58,609 bases of DNA from Clostridia bacterium (GTDB lineage Bacteria; Bacillota; Clostridia; Christensenellales; Aristaeellaceae): the NCBI GenBank assembly GCA_017545905.1, contig JAFWXL010000084.1:1-58609 (forward strand). The letters run 5' to 3'. Numbering within the stretch: the first letter of the stretch is position 1; each line of letters opens with the position of its first letter. Made by a program: the position numbers and the translations under genes. Positions 27,168 to 36,325 of this stretch are shown here, one piece after another. The notes below the pieces were generated by a model, which was not told the DNA's origin, searched no databases, and worked only from the letters and a program-made list of their open reading frames with translations.

Positions 27168-29216
27168 TTACATTTTGAGCAGATCGTCCATGCTCACCTG
27201 CGCGGCATCGTCTGCTTTGGGCGCAGGCTGCCTTTCACCTCCGACAAGCGACAGGAATTCCGCTTCATCCATGATGCGAACGCCCAGCTTCTGCGCCTTT
27301 TCCAGTTTGCTGCCGGCGCTCTCGCCCGCCAGCACAACACTCGTCTTTTTGGATACGCTGCCAGCAGCCTTTCCGCCGTTTCTGCGGATGATCTCCTCCG
27401 CCTGTGTACGCGTTAGCGTGGGAAGCGTACCCGTGAGCACGAATGTCATACCCGCAAAGCGATCTCCTGCGGTTTCTTCCTGATGCATCTGCGGGCGCAC
27501 GCCGCACTCAAGCAGCCTGCGCACAAAAGCGTTGTTTTCCTCATCGGCAAAGAATTCGACAATCGACGCCGCGACAATGCCGCCCACATCATCCAGGCTG
27601 ACAAGCTCCTCTTCGTCCGCCTGCATCAGGGCCTCCAGCGAGCCGAAATGCTCCATCAGGTCGCGCGCTGTTTTTCTTCCGATATTGGGAATGCCGATAG
27701 CAAACAGGAACGCATCCAGCTCGCAGGACTTGCTCTTTTCCAGCTCGGAGAGCAGCTTATCCGCTTTCTTCGCGCCAAATCCCTTGAGTACCAACATGCT
27801 CGCCTTATCAAGCGTATACAGATCAGCCGCACTGCGCACGCCGAGGTGATCGTAGAAGAGTTCAGCCGTCTTCTCGCTGAAGGCCTCGATATCCATACCC
27901 TGACGCGAGGCAAAATGCGCCATACGGGCAATCGCCTGCGGACGGCAGGTCTTTCTGTTCAGACAGAAGATATGCGCGCCGCGCTGAGTGAGCGCCTGAC
28001 CGCAAGCCGGACAGACGTCAGGCGGGAGAATATCGGTTTCGGGCGCCTCGCCCTCGCCAGTCCATACGACGCCCATGATCTCCGGAATGACGTCGTTGGA
28101 TCGGCGCACCCATACATCGCTGCCCACGCGCACGCGCTTTCGGCAGATGTCGCCGTAGTTATTGAGCGTTGCGCGCTTGACCGTTACGCCGCAGATATCC
28201 ACCGGAACAAGATGCGCCAGCGGTGTAAGCTTTCCCGTACGACCAAGCTCCCACGAGACGTCTTCAAGCTTTGTGACCGTCTCCTGCGCGGCAAATTTGA
28301 ATGCAATCGACCAGCGCGGGAATTTATCCGTCGTGCCCAGCACCTCACGCGTGCGCATATCGGTGAGCTTGATCGTCGCGCCGTCGATGAGAAAATCAAG
28401 CGTATCGCGAGCCGATTCGATCTGATGAACAAGCGCCATCGCTTCATCTATGGTATTTGCCATGCCCGAAAACGGGCTGACAGGCAGACCATTTTCCCGA
28501 AGAAAGGCCATCATCTCCTGCTGAGAGGCAAAGCTCTTTCCTTCGATGTAACCCACCTGATAAAACAATGCGTCCAGATTCCTGCTGGCTGTCACCTTCG
28601 GATCCAGATTCCGCAGCGCGCCGGCAGCGGCATTTCGCGCATTTTTAAGCGGTTCATCGGCTGTTTCGTTGTACTTTTCCAGCTCGGAGAGCTTCATGAT
28701 GCACTCGCCCTGTACTTCCATACGGCCTGTGAACGGAATCGAATGCGGAATGCAGCGGATGGTCTTCGCCTGCGGCAGAATACCTTCTCCCGTCTCTCCG
28801 TCTCCGCGCGTGGCGGCCTGCACAAGCCTGCCGCCATCGTAGGTCAGGTTGAGCGTGAGGCCGTCGAGCTTATATTCGACGCAGTATGTGTTATCAGGCA
28901 GTCCGCCGGCTTCCTGCGTCAGCTTCTCGCAGCGCTGCGCCCATGCGATGATTTCCTCTTCGCTCTGCGCCTTGTCCATGCTCCACAGGCGCGCAATGTG
29001 CCGGTGCGGCCTGAAGCCTTCGAGCACCTCGCCGCCCACGCGCCGGGTTGGTGAATCCGCAAGCCGCTCGCCGGTCTCCTCTTCCAATTGTCTGAGCTGG
29101 GCATACATTGCATCCCACTCGTCATCGGACATGATGGCGTCGTTTCCATCGTAATAGACCTTCGACGCGGCATTCAGCTTTTGAATCAGCTCCTGCATGC
29201 GCTGCAGCTTGTCCAT
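27168..29216 (-). CDS. ligA: NAD+-dependent DNA ligase LigA
   Basis: Replicative DNA ligase, 682 aa. In order: the Ia domain with LDSP-type and YYDG segments, adenylation Lys116 in EYKLDG, the OB domain with GRTGKLTPLA, a four-Cys zinc finger (CPACG, then FCLNRKTC), helix-hairpin-helix region (GIPNIGRKTARDL) and a C-terminal BRCT domain (about 590-660). GGAGGG precedes the ATG. Its start lies 3 bp after pcrA, so the two are co-transcribed. Confidence 0.97.
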   Translation of the reverse strand: MDKLQRMQELIQKLNAASKVYYDGNDAIMSDDEWDAMYAQLRQLEEETGERLADSPTRRVGGEVLEGFRPHRHIARLWSMDKAQSEEEIIAWAQRCEKLTQEAGGLPDNTYCVEYKLDGLTLNLTYDGGRLVQAATRGDGETGEGILPQAKTIRCIPHSIPFTGRMEVQGECIMKLSELEKYNETADEPLKNARNAAAGALRNLDPKVTASRNLDALFYQVGYIEGKSFASQQEMMAFLRENGLPVSPFSGMANTIDEAMALVHQIESARDTLDFLIDGATIKLTDMRTREVLGTTDKFPRWSIAFKFAAQETVTKLEDVSWELGRTGKLTPLAHLVPVDICGVTVKRATLNNYGDICRKRVRVGSDVWVRRSNDVIPEIMGVVWTGEGEAPETDILPPDVCPACGQALTQRGAHIFCLNRKTCRPQAIARMAHFASRQGMDIEAFSEKTAELFYDHLGVRSAADLYTLDKASMLVLKGFGAKKADKLLSELEKSKSCELDAFLFAIGIPNIGRKTARDLMEHFGSLEALMQADEEELVSLDDVGGIVAASIVEFFADEENNAFVRRLLECGVRPQMHQEETAGDRFAGMTFVLTGTLPTLTRTQAEEIIRRNGGKAAGSVSKKTSVVLAGESAGSKLEKAQKLGVRIMDEAEFLSLVGGERQPAPKADDAAQVSMDDLLKM

Positions 29217-29219
29217 GGG

Positions 29220-31661
29220 TTATCCCTCCATCTTGATGATCGGTGCGATGGAGAGCGCGAATTCCTTCACGCCCACGCGCGTATCGTCAAACCTGATCAT
29301 AATCCGGCTGTCTGAGCCGGTTCCCGTGACGCGGACGACCGCGCCCCTGCCGAATTTCTTATGCATGACATGATCGCCTGCGGCAAAGATCGACGGACTC
29401 ACGCTCTCATGCGCCGAAGAACGGATCACCTTCGGTTCCGCACGCTGCGCCATGCCGCGCTGTACACCGGATACATTTGTGCTGCCCACACGCTCCGTAT
29501 TGCCCATACCAACGCCGCTTCCCTGGCTCCAGGACAGATAGCTCTGCTTCTGTCCGGCAGGCACTGCGGTCTGATAGGCGGTTTTCGGCTTCCATGCGCC
29601 GCCTGCGCCCTGCTGCTCACCGGCAGCAAATGCGCTTGATTTGCTCCATGCCGGCTGACGCCATGCGCCGTCCTGCTGAGCAGCGCCCCTGTAAGCACCC
29701 CTGTGCTCGCCCACCGGCATGCCGAACGGATCGCGGCGCTCGGAAACATCCTCCATCACGCGCGGCGGAATATCGTCGATAAAGCGGGAACGATCATTGA
29801 ACTGCATCTGATTATAGAGCATTCGCCTTGAGGCATGGGTCAGATACAGCCGCTCTCTTGCGCGCGTGATGCCGACATAGCAGAGCCTGCGCTCCTCTTC
29901 CATGCGCGCCGTATCATCCTTGCTGCGCATGGACGGGAAGAGATTCTCCTCCATGCCGACCATGAATACATTCGGAAACTCCAGACCTTTGGCGCTGTGC
30001 AGCGTCATCATCGTCACCGCGCCGCCATCTTCTGTCATCGCATCCAGATCAGACACAAGCGCGACGTTTTCCAGATAATCGGCAAGCGTCGGGTTGTCTG
30101 CCTTCTCCTCAAACTCCTTCACTGCGCCGACAAACTCACGGATGTTCTCAACGCGGGACCGGTTTTCATCATTGTCTTCCTTGGTATACTGGCTTTCCAG
30201 GCCGGTGGTATCGATGACATACTGCACAAGCTCGGTCAGTGTCATCGTCTCCGCCATCATGGAAAGGCCCATCATCAGCTCGGAGAATTTCTCCACGCTC
30301 TTACGCCCTCTGGAGCCGATGGTTTCCGGAATATCCATGCAGGCTGTGAGCAGCGGCATCTCCTGCTCGGCAGCATAACGGGCAAGCTCAGTGACCGTCG
30401 TATCGCCGATCGAGCGCTTGGGCACGTTGATGATGCGCCTGACGGAGATATCGTCCGCAGGATTGATCATCACACGCAGATACGCCAGAATATCCTTGAC
30501 CTCTTTGCGGTCGTAGAACCGCAGGCCGCCGTACATGCGGTATTTTACGCCGCTCTGCACAAACGCCTCTTCAATGACGCGCGACTGCGCATTGGTGCGG
30601 TAAAGCACAGCAAAACGGGCATAATCCTCGCCCTGCACGGAAAGCGCACGGATCTGCTGGCACAGCCATGCAGCTTCCTCGCGCTCATCGCCTGCGCGGT
30701 AAAGTCGGATCATTTCGCCCGGGCCTTCATTGGTCCACAGCGCCTTATCCTTTCGGTTTTCATTGAGCGCAATCACCTGATTGGCTGCGTCGAGAATATT
30801 GGCGCTGGAACGGTAATTCTGTTCGAGCTTGATGACCTTTGCATCCGGAAAATCCTTTTCAAAATCGAGGATATTGCGGATATCCGCGCCGCGCCATCCA
30901 TAGATTGACTGATCATCATCGCCGACAACGCACAGATTGCGGCTGTGCTGGGCCAGCAGGCGCACGAGCATATACTGCGCGTAGTTGGTATCCTGATACT
31001 CGTCCACGTGGATATAGTGCAGCTTGCGCTGATATGCCTCCAGCACCGGCGGGTGATTGGCAAACAGTTCCAGCGTTTTGACAATCAGATCATCGAAATC
31101 CAGCGCATTGGAGCTCTTGAGCTTTTCCTCGTAGGCGCTGTAAACGTCCTGCACCATCTGGCAGCGATAGTCCCGGTCGGATTGGGCAAACCATTCTTGC
31201 GGACCGAGCAGCTTATTCTTGGCGTCAGAGATTTTAGATTTAATCTCGCGCGGCGGCAGGAATTTCTCATCGATATTCAGACGCTTGAGAATCTCTTTGA
31301 GAGCGCTCATCTGATCGTCGTCGTCATATATCGTAAACGAACGCGTGTAACCCAGCTTTTCAATGTCGCGGCGCAGAATCTTCGCGCAGCCTGCATGGAA
31401 CGTGGATACCCATACATCCGCAGCAGACGGACCGACAAGCTTTTCTATGCGCTCGCGCATCTCAGCTGCCGCTTTATTGGTGAACGTGATAGCCATGATC
31501 GTCCACGGCGGCACACCATGATCAATGAGATTCGCCACGCGATAGGTCAGCGCGCGCGTCTTGCCCGACCCTGCGCCCGCAAGCACCAAAAGCGGCCCCT
31601 CAAGCGTTTCCGCCGCGAGCCGCTGTTCTCTGTTCAGATCATTCAGATTTATGGACGGCAT
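29220..31661 (-). CDS. pcrA: ATP-dependent DNA helicase PcrA (UvrD/Rep family)
   Basis: Superfamily 1A 3'-5' helicase for repair, plasmid replication and removal of recombinase filaments. It has an N-terminal Q motif (LNREQRLA), Walker A GAGSGKT (29-35), HVDEYQDTN, VVGDDDQSIYGWRGAD, and TMMTLHSAKGLEFPNVF followed by GITRARERLYL. The C-terminal tail from about 650 is Gly/Ala/Gln-rich and ends in a Tudor-like segment (GDHVMHKKFGRGAVV), as in PcrA. The length of 813 aa is slightly long because of that linker. The gene order yerC-pcrA-ligA supports the call. Confidence 0.96.
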   Translation of the reverse strand: MPSINLNDLNREQRLAAETLEGPLLVLAGAGSGKTRALTYRVANLIDHGVPPWTIMAITFTNKAAAEMRERIEKLVGPSAADVWVSTFHAGCAKILRRDIEKLGYTRSFTIYDDDDQMSALKEILKRLNIDEKFLPPREIKSKISDAKNKLLGPQEWFAQSDRDYRCQMVQDVYSAYEEKLKSSNALDFDDLIVKTLELFANHPPVLEAYQRKLHYIHVDEYQDTNYAQYMLVRLLAQHSRNLCVVGDDDQSIYGWRGADIRNILDFEKDFPDAKVIKLEQNYRSSANILDAANQVIALNENRKDKALWTNEGPGEMIRLYRAGDEREEAAWLCQQIRALSVQGEDYARFAVLYRTNAQSRVIEEAFVQSGVKYRMYGGLRFYDRKEVKDILAYLRVMINPADDISVRRIINVPKRSIGDTTVTELARYAAEQEMPLLTACMDIPETIGSRGRKSVEKFSELMMGLSMMAETMTLTELVQYVIDTTGLESQYTKEDNDENRSRVENIREFVGAVKEFEEKADNPTLADYLENVALVSDLDAMTEDGGAVTMMTLHSAKGLEFPNVFMVGMEENLFPSMRSKDDTARMEEERRLCYVGITRARERLYLTHASRRMLYNQMQFNDRSRFIDDIPPRVMEDVSERRDPFGMPVGEHRGAYRGAAQQDGAWRQPAWSKSSAFAAGEQQGAGGAWKPKTAYQTAVPAGQKQSYLSWSQGSGVGMGNTERVGSTNVSGVQRGMAQRAEPKVIRSSAHESVSPSIFAAGDHVMHKKFGRGAVVRVTGTGSDSRIMIRFDDTRVGVKEFALSIAPIIKMEG

Positions 31662-31663
31662 GA

Positions 31664-31972
31664 TTACGCCTCCCCGGAAGTATCGTCAGGCATCCGGCTG
31701 AGCACCAGCTGATAACCGCCCGCACCATATGTCAGGCTGCGGTTGACGCGGCTGATGGTCGCCGTGCTGGCGCCGGTACACTCGGCGATATCCTGATAGG
31801 TCACCTTTTTCTTGAGCAGGCGCGCCACAGCCAGGCGCTGAGCGACAGCCTGAAGCTCCTTGATGGTAAAAATATCTTCAAAGAACAGGAAGACCTCCTC
31901 ACGGGTACCGAGCGTAAGCATCGCATCGGCCAGCTCTTCGATCTGTTCGTTATTAACACGTTCGTCCAACAT
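31664..31972 (-). CDS. yerC: YerC/YecD family TrpR-like DNA-binding protein
   Basis: Small helix-turn-helix protein related to the Trp repressor fold. The HTH is visible as TYQDIAECTGASTATISRVNRSL. An upstream GTG/ATG series extends the frame to 32002, but the ATG at 31972 follows GGAGG at five bases and gives 102 aa, close to the Bacillus protein. It heads the yerC-pcrA-ligA operon, with an extended -10 promoter 31-39 bp upstream. The regulon is not known from this sequence. Confidence 0.92.
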   Translation of the reverse strand: MLDERVNNEQIEELADAMLTLGTREEVFLFFEDIFTIKELQAVAQRLAVARLLKKKVTYQDIAECTGASTATISRVNRSLTYGAGGYQLVLSRMPDDTSGEA

Positions 31973-32002
31973 ATGTACCTCCATATGACCATCGATTGAC
32001 AT

Positions 32003-32011
32003 ATTATATCA
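32003..32011 (-). promoter_or_regulatory. Extended -10 promoter of yerC-pcrA-ligA
   Basis: On the minus strand TGATATAAT (TG-n-TATAAT, an extended -10). The position of the -35 is occupied by the T-run of the upstream terminator, which fits an extended -10 promoter that does not need a good -35. Confidence 0.6.
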
Positions 32012-32024
32012 CATCCCGGGCAGG

Positions 32025-32060
32025 AAAAAAAGGCGAAGGCATCATTCCTTCGTCTTTTTT
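32025..32060. terminator. Terminator after the SSB-like gene
   Basis: Stem GGCGAAGG/CCTTCGTC (32032-32039 with 32047-32054, one G-T pair) flanked by A7 on one side and T6 on the other. It serves the minus-strand SSB-like gene ending at 32102 and could work in both directions. Confidence 0.85.
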
Positions 32061-32101
32061 GTATAGTAAGCAGTTTTGCCAGGCGCATACGCTTCTGCCG
32101 C

Positions 32102-32782
32102 TTACTGCGGCATCATGGCATTGGCCTGAAAATCGCCTCTGGCGGCCTGAGCCGGATCGGATATGGCGCTTTCGCCGTCGATCAGCTCCAGATGGCCGAC
32201 AGAAACCTCGTATGCGGTCTTTTCCACCACCGTACCGTCGGGCATCTGCTTCTGATACGCACGCGACTGGAGGCGTCCGGTCAGCGTAATCCTGTCTCCC
32301 ACGCAGAGCTTGGCGGCAAAGCGCGCGCTGCGCCCCCACGTAATGCACGGAATATAGTCGCTCTTGCCATAAGCCCGGTTCACGGCGAGCATCATATCCG
32401 CAATCTCGCGGCCGAACGGTGTGGTCCTGTAGGCAGGCGCCTTGCACAGCGTGCCGGTGAGCTGGATCTGATTGGGGTTTTCACGCTCGTCAAGCTCCAC
32501 GATCTTCTGAGCAAACGCCGTGATCAGCAGTCTGCCTGCGCCCTCGATGATCTTATTGTAGGAGCGCACCTGACCTTCAATGGCAAGCTCGTCGCCGTCC
32601 TTGAGCATCGCGCCGTCAAGCAGGCGCTCAGAGAGCGTAACCGGCAGGTGATCCATCGCCCCGGAAAGGCGCGGCACGCCCAGCGTCAGATAGTAAAACT
32701 TTTCGCCGAAGGCCTCGTGTCCCACGACGGGCGTGCCGATCACCTTGCCGCTCAAATGCAGTGTGTTAATGACGTTTTCCAT
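32102..32782 (-). CDS. Tandem OB-fold single-stranded DNA-binding protein
   Basis: SSB-family product of 226 aa containing two OB folds in one chain: about 1-100 (NTLHLSGKVIGTPVV, DELAIEGQVRSY) and about 104-205 (NQIQLTGTLCKAPAYRTTPFG, then DYIPCITWGRSARFA and DRITLTGRLQSRAY). The second fold is the more canonical. The usual acidic SSB tail tip (DDDIPF type) is absent; the protein ends in ANAMMPQ. Bacterial SSB normally has one OB fold and works as a tetramer, so this is a separate paralogue, possibly dimeric. AAGGAGG precedes the ATG and a terminator follows. Confidence 0.85.
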   Translation of the reverse strand: MENVINTLHLSGKVIGTPVVGHEAFGEKFYYLTLGVPRLSGAMDHLPVTLSERLLDGAMLKDGDELAIEGQVRSYNKIIEGAGRLLITAFAQKIVELDERENPNQIQLTGTLCKAPAYRTTPFGREIADMMLAVNRAYGKSDYIPCITWGRSARFAAKLCVGDRITLTGRLQSRAYQKQMPDGTVVEKTAYEVSVGHLELIDGESAISDPAQAARGDFQANAMMPQ

Positions 32783-32840
32783 TGTACGTCCTCCTTATTT
32801 CGTTGCTTCGCGTTATGACGATGCGTCCTGTGCGCCGGCG

Positions 32841-33635
32841 TTATGCCGATGGTGCGGGCGCGGGTGCTGGCGTACACAGATGCTGCCTGCCCGTGTGGTC
32901 GATCCATGTTTCGCCCTCAAGCAGCAGCTGCGATACTGGAATTATTTTGTATCCTGCCTGCGTGTAATATTCAAGAATCTCAGGAAGTGCCTCCAAAATG
33001 TATTTGGAGTCATTGTGGAACAGTACGATGTCGCCGGGATTCACGCTTTTCGTGCACTGGCGCACCATGTTTTCCCGGCCCAGATTCTTCCAGTCAAGCG
33101 AGTCTACATTCCACTGCACGCATTCATAGCCCAGCTCGCGGCTGACAAGCACAACATCATTGTTGTACTCGCCGTAAGGCGGACGAAAGAGCGTGGTCGG
33201 CGTGCCCGTGATGGACTTGACCAGATCCGAGCAGCGGCGCAGCTCCTCGGCAATCTGTGCGCGGGAGAGCTGCGACATGTGCGGATGGGTTGCGGAGTGA
33301 TTGCCGATCTCATGGCCGCGGCTGACAATCTCGCGTACCAGATCCGGGTGCTTCTCCGCCCAGAAACCCACAAGAAAAAACGTGGTCTTGACATCGTATT
33401 GATCCAGAATATTCAGGATCTCCTGCGTATTTGCGCGCCCCCATGCCGCATCAAAGCTGATGGAAAGCACTTTTTCATCTGTATCGACGTTATACACCGG
33501 CAATTCTCGCGTCTTTGCCGCCGTCATCACTGCCGGCGCCGAATGCATGGGTACATAGACCAGCAGCACCGCGCCGAGCAGCAGCACCGGGATCGCCCGC
33601 TTGAGAGCATGCGGATCGAGGCGCTTTTTCTTCAT
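32841..33635 (-). CDS. Polysaccharide deacetylase family protein, PdaB-like
   Basis: Membrane-anchored NodB-fold protein, probably acting on spore or cell-wall peptidoglycan. A basic N terminus is followed by a single hydrophobic segment and then the NodB domain: SFDAAWG (motif 1), HEIGNHSATH (motif 2 His pair), RPPYGEYN (motif 3), NVDSLDWKN and IVLFHND. In motif 1 the second Asp of the usual FDDG is Ala, as in PdaB-type sporulation proteins, so ordinary metal-dependent deacetylation is not assured. The start at 33635 (Met-Lys-Lys-Lys) is taken because GGAGG lies 11 bases upstream; an in-frame GTG lies at 33653. The C-terminal tail is Pro/Ala-rich. Confidence 0.85.
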   Translation of the reverse strand: MKKKRLDPHALKRAIPVLLLGAVLLVYVPMHSAPAVMTAAKTRELPVYNVDTDEKVLSISFDAAWGRANTQEILNILDQYDVKTTFFLVGFWAEKHPDLVREIVSRGHEIGNHSATHPHMSQLSRAQIAEELRRCSDLVKSITGTPTTLFRPPYGEYNNDVVLVSRELGYECVQWNVDSLDWKNLGRENMVRQCTKSVNPGDIVLFHNDSKYILEALPEILEYYTQAGYKIIPVSQLLLEGETWIDHTGRQHLCTPAPAPAPSA

Positions 33636-33814
33636 TCTTCGCATCGCCTCCACTCATTCCTTCGCAGATTTTATATGAGCGGACAGCAGGTTTTAGAACG
33701 CTTCAAGCCGGTTTCATCCATAAGACGATGCCCATGTCCGTTTTCTTGCGCAAAATGAAAAGTTTCACATTCTTGCCATATTTATTCAGGTCAATTGACA
33801 GCATCCGATGCAAG

Positions 33815-33846
33815 CAAAAAGTGCGAAGGCAACTGCCCACGCACTC
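33815..33846 (-). terminator. Terminator of the parE-parC operon
   Basis: Nested stem AGTGCG/CGCACT (33820-33825 with 33840-33845), with an inner GGC/GCC, followed on the minus strand by TTTTT. It lies 20 bp after the parC stop. The rest of the gap 33636-33814 holds a possible TATAAA-like box before the deacetylase gene but no convincing promoter. Confidence 0.85.
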
Positions 33847-33865
33847 TTTTGAAATACTTATTTGA

Positions 33866-36325
33866 TTATTGAGTGACGGCTGCATCCGTGACCACATCGT
33901 CCAGCAGCACACTCAGAAGCATCTGTCCCTTTCCACTTCTGCGCTCCACGCCAATTTCATACATGCCCATCATCGTCTGATGTCCATGCTTCTGGGTAAA
34001 TGTCACCTGCTGCGCGCGGGTGACGTCCAGCACGGCGGCAAGCTGCGTGCCGGTGTCGCCGGATTTTGTCATCGGAAGAAGCTTCTGTCCCTTTGCAGCA
34101 CGCTTTTGACGATCGACGTCGTCAGCCATCATGCGCTTGCCAAAACCGCGGTCGCTGATCACCAGCAGCATATCGCCAGCCTTCGGAAGGAAATGCCAGA
34201 TAAGCTCATCCCCTTCAGCAAGATCGATACCCTTCACACCAGCCGTCGCGCGGCCCGTAGAAGATATCTCGCTGAGCTTAAAGCGGACAGCCATGCCCAG
34301 TTTCGAAACCAGCATCAGATCGCCCTTGTCATTTTCGCTGACGGGCATCATCGTCAGAACCTGATCCTCGCCCTTGAGGTTAATCGCGGCAAAACGCGCA
34401 CGGCGAATACCGTATTCAGCAGCAGAGGTACGCTTGACCATGCCGTTCTTTGTCATAAAGAGCAGATCGCCAAATTTGCCCATCTCGTCGCTCTTTGCAC
34501 AGATCATATTCACAGCTGTTTCGCCGTCGGCAAGGCCGGCGACGAGGCCAGTCAGCAGGCTGCCGCGCTCCTTGAGGCGCATGGTTTCCGGAATCTTCGC
34601 AACATCAAGCATGAAGCAATTGCCCATGTTCGTAAAGATATACAGGGATTCGTCCGTGGCGGTCTGGATCGTCTGCACGACCAGCGAAGCCATGCCCTCC
34701 TGCTGGATGAACTTATCCACCATGCGCGGGCTCATGCGCCGGATCTGGCCGTCGCGAAGCTGCACGATCGCCGTATCTTCCGCAGCGGGCTTATTCTCTA
34801 CCACGGGCATCTTCGCGCTGTCATCCTCGATGAGCTCAGTGCGCCGCGCATCGCCGTATTGATCGCGGATTGCGCTCATCTCATCCTTGATGACGGCAAT
34901 CAGCTTCTTTTCGCTCTTGAGAATTCCCTCCAGCCTGCGGATGGTTTTGAGAATCGCTTCATACTCTCTGCGCAGCGCTTCGATTTCAAGGCCGGTCAGG
35001 CGCTGGAGGCGAAGATCGAGAATAGCCTGTGCCTGAATGTCGGAAAGGCCGAAGCGGTTCATGAGCTGCTCCTTGGCCTCTTTGGGATTCTTGCTCTTAC
35101 GGATGATGGCGATGACCTCGTCGAGGTTATTGACCGCCACCATCAGACCTTCGAGGATATGCTCCCTTGCCTTTGCCTGCGCGAGTTCGTACTTTGTGCG
35201 CCTTGTGATCACGCGTTTCTGGTGATTGATATAATAGGAAAGCATCGACTTGACGCCCATCTGCACCGGACGTCCCTCTGCGATGGCAACCATATTCACG
35301 CCGAACGTGACCTGCAGGTCGGAATACTTGTAAAGCACGGAAAGGATCTGCATCGGATCGACGTCGCGCCTGAGTTCAATCACAGCTCTAAGGCCTTCGC
35401 GGTCACTCTCGTCACGGATATCATAGATGCCGCCGAGCTGCACCTTCTTTTCCTCACTGAGCCTGAGGATCTTCTCAAGCATCGCCGCCTTGGGCACCTG
35501 ATAGGGCACCTCTGTGATGACAATCAGCTTTCTGCCGGCGCTGCCATCCTCGATATGCACCTTTGCGCGCAGGGTCAGCTTGCCGCGGCCCGTCTCATAG
35601 GCACGCACGATCTCTTCATTATTGATCAGGCGGCCGCCGGTCGGGAAATCAGGCGCAGGCATGACCTGCATGATCTGCTGCAGCGTGGCGTCCGGATTAT
35701 CCATGAGCAGGATCGCCGCTTCAATCGTTTCTCTGAGGTTATGCGGCGGTATATTGGTCGCAAGACCGACTGCAATGCCGGACGCGCCATTGACCAGCAG
35801 ATTCGGATAGCGGGCGGGAAGCATGTCCGGCTCTTTGAGAGAGTCGTCAAAGTTGAAGCTGAAAGGCACGGTATCCTTATCGATATCGCGCAGCATCTCC
35901 ATCGCCAGCGGCGCCATGCGCGCTTCCGTATATCGCATCGCCGCGGCGCTGTCGCCGTCGATGGAGCCGAAATTGCCGTGGCCGTCCACCAGAACACCGC
36001 GCAGGCTGTAGGGCTGCGCCATTCGCACCATCGCATCATAGACAGAGCTGTCGCCGTGCGGATGATACTTACCCAGACAGTCGCCGACAATTCGCGCACA
36101 CTTCTTATGCGGTTTATCAGGCGTGATGCCCAGCTCATTGAGCGTAAAGAGAATGCGGCGCTGCACAGGCTTAAGGCCGTCCTCCACACGCGGCAGCGCG
36201 CGCTCAAGAATGACATGCTCAGCATACGGGATCATGGAGATGTGCATGACCTCTTCCATCGGCCGCTGGATGATCTCGTAATGCGGCCTGGCCGGCGCCT
36301 GCTCAGGCGTCTTTTTTCGTGCCAT
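33866..36325 (-). CDS. parC: Type II DNA topoisomerase subunit A (ParC/GyrA family)
   Basis: Cleavage/religation subunit, 819 aa. Signatures are [31 protein letters not shown] and the catalytic Tyr132 in AAMRYTEAR. The positions matching the quinolone hot spots are Ser93 and Asp97, the sensitive type. The C-terminal beta-pinwheel is present (repeats such as [20 protein letters not shown] and [15 protein letters not shown]), but at the place of the GyrA box (QRRGGKG) the sequence is QKRAAKG. That favours topoisomerase IV or a third paralogue rather than true gyrase, which is why the ParC name is used; this is an inference. It starts directly at the end of parE. Confidence 0.85.
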   Translation of the reverse strand: MARKKTPEQAPARPHYEIIQRPMEEVMHISMIPYAEHVILERALPRVEDGLKPVQRRILFTLNELGITPDKPHKKCARIVGDCLGKYHPHGDSSVYDAMVRMAQPYSLRGVLVDGHGNFGSIDGDSAAAMRYTEARMAPLAMEMLRDIDKDTVPFSFNFDDSLKEPDMLPARYPNLLVNGASGIAVGLATNIPPHNLRETIEAAILLMDNPDATLQQIMQVMPAPDFPTGGRLINNEEIVRAYETGRGKLTLRAKVHIEDGSAGRKLIVITEVPYQVPKAAMLEKILRLSEEKKVQLGGIYDIRDESDREGLRAVIELRRDVDPMQILSVLYKYSDLQVTFGVNMVAIAEGRPVQMGVKSMLSYYINHQKRVITRRTKYELAQAKAREHILEGLMVAVNNLDEVIAIIRKSKNPKEAKEQLMNRFGLSDIQAQAILDLRLQRLTGLEIEALRREYEAILKTIRRLEGILKSEKKLIAVIKDEMSAIRDQYGDARRTELIEDDSAKMPVVENKPAAEDTAIVQLRDGQIRRMSPRMVDKFIQQEGMASLVVQTIQTATDESLYIFTNMGNCFMLDVAKIPETMRLKERGSLLTGLVAGLADGETAVNMICAKSDEMGKFGDLLFMTKNGMVKRTSAAEYGIRRARFAAINLKGEDQVLTMMPVSENDKGDLMLVSKLGMAVRFKLSEISSTGRATAGVKGIDLAEGDELIWHFLPKAGDMLLVISDRGFGKRMMADDVDRQKRAAKGQKLLPMTKSGDTGTQLAAVLDVTRAQQVTFTQKHGHQTMMGMYEIGVERRSGKGQMLLSVLLDDVVTDAAVTQ

